This document shows, piece by piece, positions 9,872-19,655 of a stretch of 64,000 nucleotides of DNA; position 1 is the stretch's first letter; each line of letters starts with the position of its first letter. The DNA lies in the NCBI GenBank assembly GCA_028681135.1, contig JAQUJC010000003.1:1-64000 (forward strand), read 5' to 3'. The translations under genes and the position numbers were made by a program. This stretch comes from Kiritimatiellia bacterium (GTDB lineage: Bacteria; Verrucomicrobiota; Kiritimatiellia; CAIQIC01; Lenti-01). The notes beneath the pieces are model-generated. The model saw nothing but the letters and a program-made list of their open reading frames with translations, made no database searches and was not told the DNA's origin.

Positions 9872-10792
9872 CTAAAACAATTCCAGTTGCTGGGTGGGGG
9901 GCGGTGGCGGGGGTGCCGCACGAGGGGCAGCAGACGGCTGACGGTTGAGTTCGGTGACAAACCGGTGCAACTCATATTTTTCATAGAAGGCTTTGAGCCC
10001 CGCGAGGTCGGGGGCCGGAGGCGGAATATCTTTCCACTCGGGCACGTCGGGGACCGCGCCATCCAGGGTCATCAATTCCACATTGAGGCGGGCGGTCTCG
10101 CTTCCGGACCGCATTTTATCCCGCAGGCCGGGGGGGGTGATCTGTTCGATCTGGGCCAATGCCGCTTCCAGCGAGCCATACTGAACCAACAGTTTGGTGG
10201 CGGTCTTGGGGCCGATGCCCATCACGCCGGGGATGTTGTCGGCAACATCACCGATCAGCGCCAGCCAGTCTACAATCTGCGAGGGGCGCACGCCGGTCTT
10301 GGCTTCGACGCCGGCGGGGTCCAGTTCCGTATCGGTTTTGGTGGGCGGCACAATGCGAACGCGCTCGCTCACCAACTGCATCAAATCCTTGTCGCTGGTG
10401 GCCAGACGCACAAGGGTGCCCGCCGTGGTGGCCCGGACCGCCAGTGTGGCCATCACATCGTCGGCTTCCTGGGCATCGATCAAAATCATGGGAATGCCGG
10501 CCGTATCCAAGAACTCATTGATCAACGGAAGCTGGGTGCGCAGCTCGTCAGGCATGGGCGAGCGCTGGGCCTTGTAGTCTGGACATTTGGCCAGGCGATG
10601 GGCCGGCGAGCCGCCGTCAAAGGTCACCACCAGCCGATCGGGCCCCCACTGTGCTTCGAGTTGGCGAATCATGCGGATAAAGCCGAACAGCGCATTGGTG
10701 GGCGTCCCGTCACGTGTGGACAACCCCCGCACCGCATAAAAGGCGCGATAGGCAACCGCCGTACCATCAACAATCAGGACAGATTTCATCAT
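9872..10792 (-). CDS. 5'-3' exonuclease (PolA N-terminal/FEN-like, standalone)
   Basis: LIVDGTAVAYRAFYAVRGLSTRDGTPTNALFGF, EADDVMATLAVRA, TSDKDLMQLV, PGVMGIGPKTATKLL (H3TH). Confidence 0.92.
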   Translation of the reverse strand: MMKSVLIVDGTAVAYRAFYAVRGLSTRDGTPTNALFGFIRMIRQLEAQWGPDRLVVTFDGGSPAHRLAKCPDYKAQRSPMPDELRTQLPLINEFLDTAGIPMILIDAQEADDVMATLAVRATTAGTLVRLATSDKDLMQLVSERVRIVPPTKTDTELDPAGVEAKTGVRPSQIVDWLALIGDVADNIPGVMGIGPKTATKLLVQYGSLEAALAQIEQITPPGLRDKMRSGSETARLNVELMTLDGAVPDVPEWKDIPPPAPDLAGLKAFYEKYELHRFVTELNRQPSAAPRAAPPPPPPTQQLELF

Positions 10793-10963
10793 GAAAGGGG
10801 GTCGTGTTTAACCTTCACGAATACAGCCGGGACCGCTCTCTCTGCGACCTCACACACGTGAGACCGCACAGGGCGCCCACACGGGCGCGTTTCATAAAAT
10901 TCAACCCGCTCCCCGGCTCCTCCCGGACACCTTCCAGGAGGGCTCGCGCAATCCAATGCGCGA

Positions 10964-13900
10964 TTAGAGTGCCGGAATGGCAGCGGTATCGGTATCAAGA
11001 CCCGCGCCGGGCATGGCCATCGTGCCTTCGCGATGGATGGGCCGACCGGCCGGGTCCACCAGGCGGGCCGTGACAAAGATCAGCAAGTTCTTTTTACTGC
11101 TGAATTGACCTTCTGAACGGAAGAGACGCCCCAGCACCGGGATATCGCCCAAGAGGGGAACCTTATCCTTGATGGTGGTCAGTTCCTCACGGATGAGGCC
11201 ACCCATCACGACGGTCTGGCCATCCCAAATAACAATGGAGGTGGTCACGTTGCGGCTGGTAAACACCGGCATGGGCATGTTGTAGGTCCAAATTTGATTA
11301 CCGAACTCGCCTGGAATTTCAATGACCGAACCGTACTGAAGCCATTCGATCAGCTCGCAGACCTCGGGGGCCATCACCAGGTCGATCGTATAGCCGTCCG
11401 GGCCAACCGTCGGGGTGACGTTGAGGATCACGCCGGTTTCACGAGTTTCAAACGTGCCCGGCTCAGAAATTGGGCCCATGGTCACGTTGCCGTCGGAGTC
11501 CACCGAGGGCTGGGTGACGGTGAATTCAGTGGGATAGATGATTTCGGTGACGACCTGAATCTGGGCGTTGACACCACTGCGCGTCGTGACCCGCGGAGCC
11601 GAGAGCAAATCTGTTCCGCCGTGCTGCGAGAGCGCCTGCAGCACAATGGTGACTTCCGGATTCGTCAGCACGCTCGAGGCGCTGAGAATGCCGCCGAGCA
11701 TGGTCTGCCCACCCGCTTGGGTAATGGACGAGACCGCACTGATGGCCTGGTTGCCCGAATCATAGCCGAAGAACCGGTTGCCCTGGGTGAGTCCTTGGCG
11801 ATTGGCGTTGATCTGCATCCGTTCGCCTGAGCCATCCTTCTTGGTGGCAAACTCATAGTTATCGTTCAAGATCCACTGCAACCCGAGTTCTTCGAGATCG
11901 GATTGATCCACTTCGACAAACCGCGCTTCGATTTCCACCTGGTTGGGGACCACGTTAAGCTGCTGCAAGATGCGCTCGAAGGTCTCCAGGTTGTCGGCGG
12001 TATTGGCGACAATCAATTGACTGATGGTGGCATTGTAGGTGATCGATGCGCCCACCGGGAACTTGACGCCTGTTTTCTCAAAGAATTCTTTGACGTCCGA
12101 CTTGGTGACGCTGACCCGGCCACTCATGGAGACAAATTCCTGGTCGCGTTCCTCTGAACTGACGGCCTGGCGTTCCACGATCACATCCATAAAGGACGGC
12201 TGGACGGGATACATGCGGGTGACGATATTGCCAACGGGGGCATCCAGCGGCGTAATCATGACCGCGCTGTCTTCGATGCGGTACTTCAGGCCGGCGACTT
12301 CCGTGATGTACTTGATGGCATCCAACATGCTGATTCGCCGCAGGTTTAGGGTAATGTCACGCACGCCGGGGGCAGAGGACATGCCCGTGCTCGCGGGGGC
12401 ACCAAAATCGTCGCCTCCAAAGCCCCAGTCATCTGCCACCGGCTCCATCGCCGGGGCCGGGGCCGGAGCCGCCCCACCCCCGGATTGACCCAGATTCAAA
12501 ATTATATTAACCCCTTCACCTTCCGGGTCAGCCGCAATGCTGGCTTCGACCAGGAAGTTGACAACATCATTGATATTGGCTTGGCGAAATTCCACCGCCG
12601 GAATAATGATATTCTGCATTTTTTCATTCAGACGCTCGGAGGCGGGTTTGCTGTCAACGCCGCCATCTTTGCCAATATTCTCAGGCACTTCGATATCGGC
12701 GCGAATGGGCGGATTCCATGAGCGGCGCACATCCGTCATCATGCCTTGGACCCGCGCTTCACGCTCATAACTGGCCATCTTGTACTTGTCGGCTTCAATC
12801 TTGCGGATATAGCGCATCGCGCTCTTGTGATACGGATCGCGCAGGAGGACCTGCTCGAACAGGGCCAGGGCGCGATCATAGTCTTTAATCATATACCATT
12901 GGCGGGCTTCGTCATAGGCTTGGTCGATCTCGGCCTGTCTTTCGATGGTCACGGTCTGGCGGGACGCCGGCTTAGGCATGGCGCTAACCGTTTCCAACCG
13001 GGTCAATCGGCGATTCAGGGCCTGGGCCCCGCGATGATCGGGGACGCCCTCCAGCGCCTTGTCCACCAACACACGCGCTTCGGCCAGGCGTTGGCGGCTC
13101 TGGACCATGCCGCGCGCACGGAGATATTGGGCTTCGGCCAGGCCCCAGGAAATTTGTTCGCGCACATCAACATTCTGGGGCCGATCGGGCAAGGCCGTCA
13201 GCGCCGAGGAAAAATTGGTTTCGGCGGCAACATAGTTGCCTGCGCTCAGGGCCTGGAAACCCTTTTCGGAAGCCCGCAGCGCATCGGTTTCGGCGGCTTG
13301 CCGCCGGATTTCTTCCTGCTTGGCCGTTTCGCGCGCAATCTTTTTCAGTTCTTGCGGAGAAAGTTGCTCTTCTTCGAGGTCAGCAGAGGGCGCAGGCGAT
13401 TCAGCATCCAATTCGTCTGCAAACAGCTCGCTATCCGCCGCCGCCTCCAGCGGTTCTTCCTCGATGGCCGGGGTGAAGGCATCAAACGCTTCCATCTCGG
13501 CTTCGGGTTCTGCTTCAAGCGATCCGGTGGTATCGCCCCATAGATCGCCCAGAATGTCGTCATCAGCCGCAGGCTCGTCTGCTTCAGGCTCAGCCGTCGG
13601 CGGCTCGGCATCGGCAGACATCAGGTCACCCAGAAGATCGTCTTCAGTCGCAGTCAGGTCTGTTTCAGGTTCAGGGATGGTGTCCGCAGCAAAATCAGCA
13701 TCGGCTTCCTCATCGGCAAACGCATCCAAGTCGCCCAAGGGGTCCATATCCGTCTCGGCCTCATTTGCGGTATCGGCATCGGGTTCATCCAGGTCGGCGA
13801 CGGGCGCCACGTCGGCCATGTCCTCCGCGTCCTCGGCAAGGTCATCCGTCGTGTCCACCGCCATGTCATCCATTGCAAACGGATCACGGTCGACTTCGGC

Positions 13901-14144
13901 ATCCTCGGTGCTAGGTGCCATTTCCGCGATATCTTCCGGGATTTCCTCGTCACCCGATTCGATTTCGCCCAGCGGGGCGGCCTCTGCTACCGCTTCGGCT
14001 TCCACCGAGGCGTCATCGACCTGCGCTGGCGGGGAATCAAAATCTCCCAACAAGGCGTCCAGATCAAATTCGTCGTCTTGGGCTCCTGCCACGTTACCGA
14101 ACAAGAGAGCCACTGTCATCGCTGCGACTATGCACCATTTCATC
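10964..14144 (-). CDS. Secretin / type IV pilus outer-membrane protein (Amuc_1098-like) with acidic N-terminal region
   Basis: C-terminal secretin domain (VPLLGDIPVLGRLFRSEGQFSSKKNLLIFVTARLV); LDAIKYITEVAGLKYRIED STN-like region. Likely start is ATG 14144 (MKWCIVAAMTVALLFGNVAGAQ signal peptide preceded by AGGAGG) rather than 14239. Confidence 0.88.
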
Positions 14145-14235
14145 TGGGATTCCTCCTTGGAACTGAACCGGGGCCGGGACGTCGGTCCCGATTCACCCAA
14201 CACCGTCTGCTTATTTACATCATTCATAGAATTGG

Positions 14236-15318
14236 TCACCAGGGAGACCCCGTTCCTGCACCCGCCGCTGCTGCAGGCGCGGCGGCAGGGGGCGTTGACG
14301 GGGTCATCGCCGAGCGTTCATCGCCGCTGATTTGTGGGATCGTCACTTTTTCGCCGGTTTCGACTTTTTGAATTACCACGCTATCCCGGCGAATGTCAAC
14401 GACCTTGTAGTTGACGTCGTGGAAAACAAAGACATCATTGAGGCGTTGGACCGGCAACGGCCGCCGTTCGAGCAAGGACACAAACAGAATGGCCAATTCC
14501 TGCTCGGTGACCGGACGCCCCTTGACCAACACCACGGGCCGTTGGTCGGACTGCCGAACGAGCGTGAGCGTTTCGCCGTTTTTGCCCTGGGGATCATGTG
14601 TCTCGACTTTGTACCCGAGCACAATATCGCCGAGTTTGGCAAAGTAGGAGCGTTGGAGGCTTTGCAGATTGAGCAGGAAGCGCTTGCTGCCACCGGGCAT
14701 CTGCTGGGTGCCAACATAACGCAGGACAAAGGGGACGGCCCGAATTCCCGCCACACGCAGCTTGATCACGGGGTCCGGCATGCTCTCCGGATCGCGCGGA
14801 TCCGTTCCTGCGCGATATTCTTCCAGATTGGTAAATCCATCGCCGTCGAGATCCTGCGCGGCATCCGTCTTATCCTGGGGATTGAGCCCCCAATCCAATT
14901 CCACCCGGTCGGGAATACCATCGCCATCGGTATCGAGCGTTTCAATATCGATGATTGGCGGCTGCTCGGCCAAACAAAAGGGACATTCTGTGGCATCGTA
15001 GACAATGGGACGGCCGCATTTGACACAGGAGACGCGCACTTCACTGACCATGGTGCGCGGCGACACCGCTAGCGGAGCGGCGGCGACCGAGCGGGCGTCC
15101 TCCAAAACCGCGTCAAAAGGAACCGTATCGCGGATGGGCACCGGATGGCCCCGCCAGCCCACGCGGGCGAGACTCAGTGCAGCGCGCTCTTTGTCGGCCT
15201 GAATATCCTTCACCAGCCAGGCACTGGAAAACAACAGCGCGATTAACGCCAACAGAAGAAGCATTTTTTCATAGTGCTCCCGAAGCCATTCTTTTCTATT
15301 CCGGGGTGCCGGATTCAC
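14236..15318 (-). CDS. Amuc_1099-like pilus-system protein with zinc ribbon and TSP3/EF-hand-like calcium repeats
   Basis: N-terminal TM; CVKCGRP...CPFC; DTDGDGIPDRVELDWGLNPQDKTDAAQDLDGDGFTNLEEYRAGTDP; position between secretin and PilM genes. Confidence 0.65.
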   Translation of the reverse strand: MNPAPRNRKEWLREHYEKMLLLLALIALLFSSAWLVKDIQADKERAALSLARVGWRGHPVPIRDTVPFDAVLEDARSVAAAPLAVSPRTMVSEVRVSCVKCGRPIVYDATECPFCLAEQPPIIDIETLDTDGDGIPDRVELDWGLNPQDKTDAAQDLDGDGFTNLEEYRAGTDPRDPESMPDPVIKLRVAGIRAVPFVLRYVGTQQMPGGSKRFLLNLQSLQRSYFAKLGDIVLGYKVETHDPQGKNGETLTLVRQSDQRPVVLVKGRPVTEQELAILFVSLLERRPLPVQRLNDVFVFHDVNYKVVDIRRDSVVIQKVETGEKVTIPQISGDERSAMTPSTPPAAAPAAAAGAGTGSPW

Positions 15319-16415
15319 GGGTTCTCCTCCCCTTCTGCATCCGCCGTCTCTTGGGCGAAGCGGTAGACATCGACTTCCAGACGGACCAAGGGCAATTCCT
15401 GACCCGCCACCACACGCAGTTCACGCGGCAAAATGGGGGGGGCTTCGCGCACCGCGGCCGGCCGTCCTGCGCCGGGGGCCTGCCAGCCACTGGTGGCTGC
15501 CGCCGAGAGACGCGGCGTGGCTTCGGCCGGGGGGGTCTCGGGGGCGGGTGTCACGACCGCAGGGCGGGCGGTATTGATGATCTCCACCTTGGACACCACC
15601 ACAAAGGGCGACCCACGCGCAAGGCGCTCCAATATTGTCCAATTGGCCTCATCCTGGGCGCGGTAGCTCACGACATAGCGTTCGCGTGTAAACAAGCCAT
15701 CGGGGTCCCGAGTCAATTCGGTCGATGGAGCCACTTCCTCCGGTTCATCGCGACCCCGACTGCGGCGGCGGCCGTATTCTTCTTCGACGGGGGCCGTCTG
15801 GGCTGTGTCCTCAAACACCGTGCGTTCGACCGAGACCATCTCGCCAATTCCGGCCTCATAGAGAACCGAGCACAGCATCGTGACGGATCGCAACTGATCC
15901 ACGAGGCGTTCGAGGTCCTCCTGCACGGGGAGGATACCGGTGGCATAGCGCTGAAACCCAAAGGCAAAATCCGGCGGCAAGACAATGGTCTTGGCGCGAG
16001 CCACCTGAACCAGCCGCCGCAATGTCTGCTCGAGCAACTGACGAAAGCGGTCGCGATTGATAGGCTCCGAGGGACGCTGCCCTTCGCTCATGGCCTGAAA
16101 GAGCCCATCCAGATAGTCGTCATAGATACGGACCTGGCGCTTGAGGGTCTCCACATTCTCCTGCGAGGGAAAGGGATTGCGGGTCGTGAGCTTGTTCAGC
16201 CGGGCCTGACTTTGGCCCAGTTGGGCATATTCATCATGATACTGACCGCGACCACTTAACAGCCAAAAGCCTAAAATCAGGATCAGCACCAGGGTCACCA
16301 CCCCCCCCACCAGCAATGGCATGTATTTGCGGCTCATAATTCCTGCGGTGCCTCCAAAACGGCCAGAATTTTGAATTCCAAGGTGGACGCGTCGGGCCGC
16401 ACCGGCGGCTGCCAC
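15315..16415 (-). CDS. Amuc_1100-like pilus-system protein
   Basis: N-terminal TM (MPLLVGGVVTLVLILILGFWLL) followed by coiled-coil and alpha/beta region; position between Amuc_1099-like and PilM-like genes. Confidence 0.6.
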   Translation of the reverse strand: MAAAGAARRVHLGIQNSGRFGGTAGIMSRKYMPLLVGGVVTLVLILILGFWLLSGRGQYHDEYAQLGQSQARLNKLTTRNPFPSQENVETLKRQVRIYDDYLDGLFQAMSEGQRPSEPINRDRFRQLLEQTLRRLVQVARAKTIVLPPDFAFGFQRYATGILPVQEDLERLVDQLRSVTMLCSVLYEAGIGEMVSVERTVFEDTAQTAPVEEEYGRRRSRGRDEPEEVAPSTELTRDPDGLFTRERYVVSYRAQDEANWTILERLARGSPFVVVSKVEIINTARPAVVTPAPETPPAEATPRLSAAATSGWQAPGAGRPAAVREAPPILPRELRVVAGQELPLVRLEVDVYRFAQETADAEGEENP

Positions 16416-18040
16416 ACAATTTCGGTTTGGTCCGAAAACTGGTCGGATGCCCGCAGTTGGTTTCGGAATTCTGTGATTTTGTCACTGGTTTTGATTTTGT
16501 CGAGATACCCGATGCCTTCAATTTCCAAGCCGGCAATGACAGTCCCTTTCACCGCCGCGGGTTGGTCGGGATTGCGAGCGGCGGCACGGGGGGCGTCCGG
16601 CGTCCGGGGGGTGCCGGGCAACGTGGGCACCGGGGCGATACGCGTCAGCCACATCCCCTCTGTCAGCGCGCCGCTGACTTCACCGAGCATGGCTCGCCAC
16701 ACCCCGCGATTAGCTTCCAGGGTGGTCAACTTATCAATTTGATGGGCAATGGCCCTCACCTCTGTTTCCGCCTCAATTAGCTGGCGTTCCACATGCGACA
16801 ACTCTTCCACACGGCTTTCCAACTTGCCGCGGATGCCTTCCATGGCATTAGACAAGCGATGGTAAAAAGAAATCCACACGAAGAGCGTCACCAATGCGAC
16901 CAGCGCCGCTAACGCAAACACAGGCAGTTTACGTTTGAATTTCTTTTCCTCTACCGCCTTGGGCGGCAACAAATTGACTTCAATCGGGCAGGTATGCAAC
17001 TGGCGCAGGGCCAAGCCAACGAGCTGGCCCATTTCGCAGGCATGGGCCCCGATTTGTTCGGTGGGAATTTGCTCGGCCACCGCGACGTTATTGAACGGAT
17101 TAAAATAATCTGTTTCGACCCGCAGTTTTTCTTTGAGGAAGGTATCCGTATACGGGATCACGGAACTGCCGCCGGACAGCAGCAGCAGTGACGGCTGTTG
17201 GCCGCCCTGCTGGCTGCGGTAGAAGTTGATGGATCGGTTCAGCTCCTGGTGCAGGCGGGTCATCATGCTGCGCACGCTCTTGGACACCTTGTCGACCGTC
17301 TCGCTCTGCGGGCCTTCATAGGCACCGCCAAACGCCACGTAGGCGTGGGCTTTTTTCATCGCCTCGGCGTCATCAAACGAAATCGCAAATTCGTTCATGA
17401 TCAGTTGGGTGATGTGGTTGCCCGCGACAGGCACACTGCGGCTGAACACCCGCCCGGCTTCGAGGAAGATCAGGTCCGTGGAGCGCGCACCAATGTCAAC
17501 CACCAAGGTGCACGGCGGCAGGGCATCATAGTTGTAGCGAACGGCATTATAGAGGGACATGGGGGCCACATCCACCAGCGTCGGCGTCAGGCCCGCAAAT
17601 TGCACGCAGTCGCACAGCTCGGTGATATGGTCGGATTTGATCGCCGCCAGCATGACATCCACATCCCCAGTGGCACCGCTGATGAGCTGGTAATCCCAAA
17701 CCACTTCGTTCATCGGGAAGGGGACATTCTGCTGCGCTTCGTATTGGATGATCTGGTAGACCTTCTCCGGCTCCACGGGCGGCAGTTTGACGAAGCGCGA
17801 AAACACGGAATGCCCGGAAATGGCGAGTTGGACCGGCCCGGGCTTGCAGCCCGATTCACGGACCAGATCATGAATGGTGGTGATGATGTACTGAGAGCGC
17901 TCGGTATCGGCCTGGGGGTCGAGCCCCAAGTCGCTGACCGCGTAGCGCGTCATTTCCAGTCCGCCCCGCACATCCACAAACTCGGCCAGTTTGAGGGAAT
18001 GCGAGCCGATGTCCAGCGTGAGAATGGGCGTTTTGGCCAT
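16334..18040 (-). CDS. PilM-like ATPase fused to PilN-like membrane segment (Amuc_1101-like)
   Basis: LTLDIGSHSLKLAEF, YEAQQNVPFPMNEVVWDYQLI, LVVDIGARSTDLIFLEAGRVFSRSVPVAGNHIT; C-terminal TM plus coiled coil typical of PilN. Confidence 0.85.
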   Translation of the reverse strand: MAKTPILTLDIGSHSLKLAEFVDVRGGLEMTRYAVSDLGLDPQADTERSQYIITTIHDLVRESGCKPGPVQLAISGHSVFSRFVKLPPVEPEKVYQIIQYEAQQNVPFPMNEVVWDYQLISGATGDVDVMLAAIKSDHITELCDCVQFAGLTPTLVDVAPMSLYNAVRYNYDALPPCTLVVDIGARSTDLIFLEAGRVFSRSVPVAGNHITQLIMNEFAISFDDAEAMKKAHAYVAFGGAYEGPQSETVDKVSKSVRSMMTRLHQELNRSINFYRSQQGGQQPSLLLLSGGSSVIPYTDTFLKEKLRVETDYFNPFNNVAVAEQIPTEQIGAHACEMGQLVGLALRQLHTCPIEVNLLPPKAVEEKKFKRKLPVFALAALVALVTLFVWISFYHRLSNAMEGIRGKLESRVEELSHVERQLIEAETEVRAIAHQIDKLTTLEANRGVWRAMLGEVSGALTEGMWLTRIAPVPTLPGTPRTPDAPRAAARNPDQPAAVKGTVIAGLEIEGIGYLDKIKTSDKITEFRNQLRASDQFSDQTEIVWQPPVRPDASTLEFKILAVLEAPQEL

Positions 18041-18061
18041 GGAGGCGATTCCTTAACTAAT

Positions 18062-18658
18062 CTAGCGGGCCACCGCGGCAGGTTTGATGACGTTGTAGGC
18101 GTCGTAATCGATCAGCGCAAACGGAGTTTGAGCGCGATTCAACAGTACGCCATTGACCGGCGGAAATTGTTCCCACCAGTTAGGCTTCTGGGCCGAGGAT
18201 TCCGTGGCCACGACCATCCCCTGATGCTTGACCACCACTGCCATCTGCTTGATCACCCCCATCCGGTCAATGACATTGGGGTGCAAAAAGATATCGGCAT
18301 TATGCCGACCCTTGGGGATATTCACATAGGTGACCACGCCACGAAACATCACCGGCGCATTCCTGGCGCTCTGGTCTTCCAAATAGGCGTAGAAGGTGAA
18401 CTCCAATTCATCGACCCAGTCCGGCGCAGTTTCGAATTCCACCACCGCGCGCCACCAATCCGGCGCCCGCCCCGATCGTTGCGTGCGCATCGATGTCTGG
18501 TAGATCGGGGTTTTCTCCTTGGCCGGCGTCATCTTACGAATTCGAATGATATCCGCTCCCGGGGCCACCGCCTGTCCAAAGGCACCCGCTACAGATAGTC
18601 CCAACGCGGTACACACTACCCATCCCAGTACTCGAGTGGATCGAATTCGATGCGTCAT
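18062..18658 (-). CDS. Amuc_1102-like small secreted pilus-system protein
   Basis: Signal peptide; beta-rich; first gene of the five-gene pilus-like cluster. Assigned mainly by context. Confidence 0.5.
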   Translation of the reverse strand: MTHRIRSTRVLGWVVCTALGLSVAGAFGQAVAPGADIIRIRKMTPAKEKTPIYQTSMRTQRSGRAPDWWRAVVEFETAPDWVDELEFTFYAYLEDQSARNAPVMFRGVVTYVNIPKGRHNADIFLHPNVIDRMGVIKQMAVVVKHQGMVVATESSAQKPNWWEQFPPVNGVLLNRAQTPFALIDYDAYNVIKPAAVAR

Positions 18659-18817
18659 TTTCTTGCCTCCTGCATGTGGCGGTTCACTTCGGATTGCTCA
18701 AACAGCCTGCCTGCACAATTTTTGGAAGTATAGGCGCATGAGCTAGATTTCGTCAATCGCCATTTCCCGTTCTTATGCATTCGGGTGCAGCGGCGCGTCG
18801 CACCATGCCCCGGACGG

Positions 18818-19582
18818 TCAGCCCATGGCATTGAATACCCTCGCCCGCGACCTCGGCGCCACCAGCGCGCAGGTGCTCATTTCCGGCGACAGCATGTTGG
18901 ATTCCGTCATCTCCACACCCATGCGCCACGCCTGCGTCCATTCCCAAATCCACCGGCTCAGGCTCATGTCCGGGCACGACGGATAGCCGGGGCCAAAGCG
19001 AGCCCCGGACATGCCCCCCCGGAATTCCAGCAGCCGCCGATGAGCCCACTCCGCCGTTGCATCGGCGTATTCTGCCGCAAACCCCGTCCAGAGAAAATAC
19101 TCCTGATAGGCGCCCGCATCTTGCAGCCGCGCCATCTCGGCCAGGGCCGCCGGGCCGCCCACCGTCACCGTAAAAAAACCAACCACATCGCCCTCGCGCG
19201 CAAAAAAATCCGGGATGCACAACTGCTCGCGAATTTTTTGGCGTGGAAACGTCAATCGAACTGGCTCGCCATCGGGGTGCGGAAACACCCGCAGGGTGTC
19301 ATGATCGGGTTGGCACTTCATCCAGGCCACGGCCGCGCGCGGTACAAACAAGCGCCGGTCTCTATTTTCGCGCCGCAGGCGCTCGTAGTGGGCCTGTGCC
19401 TCTTCGTCGAGAATCTGGCGATACGCGGCCTCCGACAGATTACCTTTTTTATACCCCCAGCGCCCCACCAACAGCGACAGGCGTTCAATGCAAAGAGTGA
19501 CATCCTCCAAGGGCGGCTCCCAAACCTGCGAGCCGAGAAATGGCGGCACAATCGGTTCGTCAGCAGTATCATCAACAGTCAT
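18818..19582 (-). CDS. Methionine synthase AdoMet-activation domain as a separate protein
   Basis: EYADATAEWAHRRLLEFRGGMSGARFGPGYPSCPDMS...TESNMLSPEMSTCAL corresponds to the MetH activation domain. Start MTVDDTADEP at 19582 is more likely than the ORF start 19735. Confidence 0.85.
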   Translation of the reverse strand: MTVDDTADEPIVPPFLGSQVWEPPLEDVTLCIERLSLLVGRWGYKKGNLSEAAYRQILDEEAQAHYERLRRENRDRRLFVPRAAVAWMKCQPDHDTLRVFPHPDGEPVRLTFPRQKIREQLCIPDFFAREGDVVGFFTVTVGGPAALAEMARLQDAGAYQEYFLWTGFAAEYADATAEWAHRRLLEFRGGMSGARFGPGYPSCPDMSLSRWIWEWTQAWRMGVEMTESNMLSPEMSTCALVAPRSRARVFNAMG

Positions 19583-19655
19583 GTTGCGACCATACCCGAC
19601 CCAGGGGTGAGTGAAAACCCCAGAATCGCCATCCGCCTGACGGGTCTGGAGCGAC

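Noticed and set aside
13236-14330. 364-aa Ser/Ala-rich plus-strand ORF
   Set aside because: Antisense to the acidic region of the secretin; Ser/Ala composition is the complement of Asp/Glu/Ala codons
17198-18598. 466-aa plus-strand ORF
   Set aside because: Antisense to the PilM-like and Amuc_1102-like genes; His/Arg/Gln-rich shadow frame
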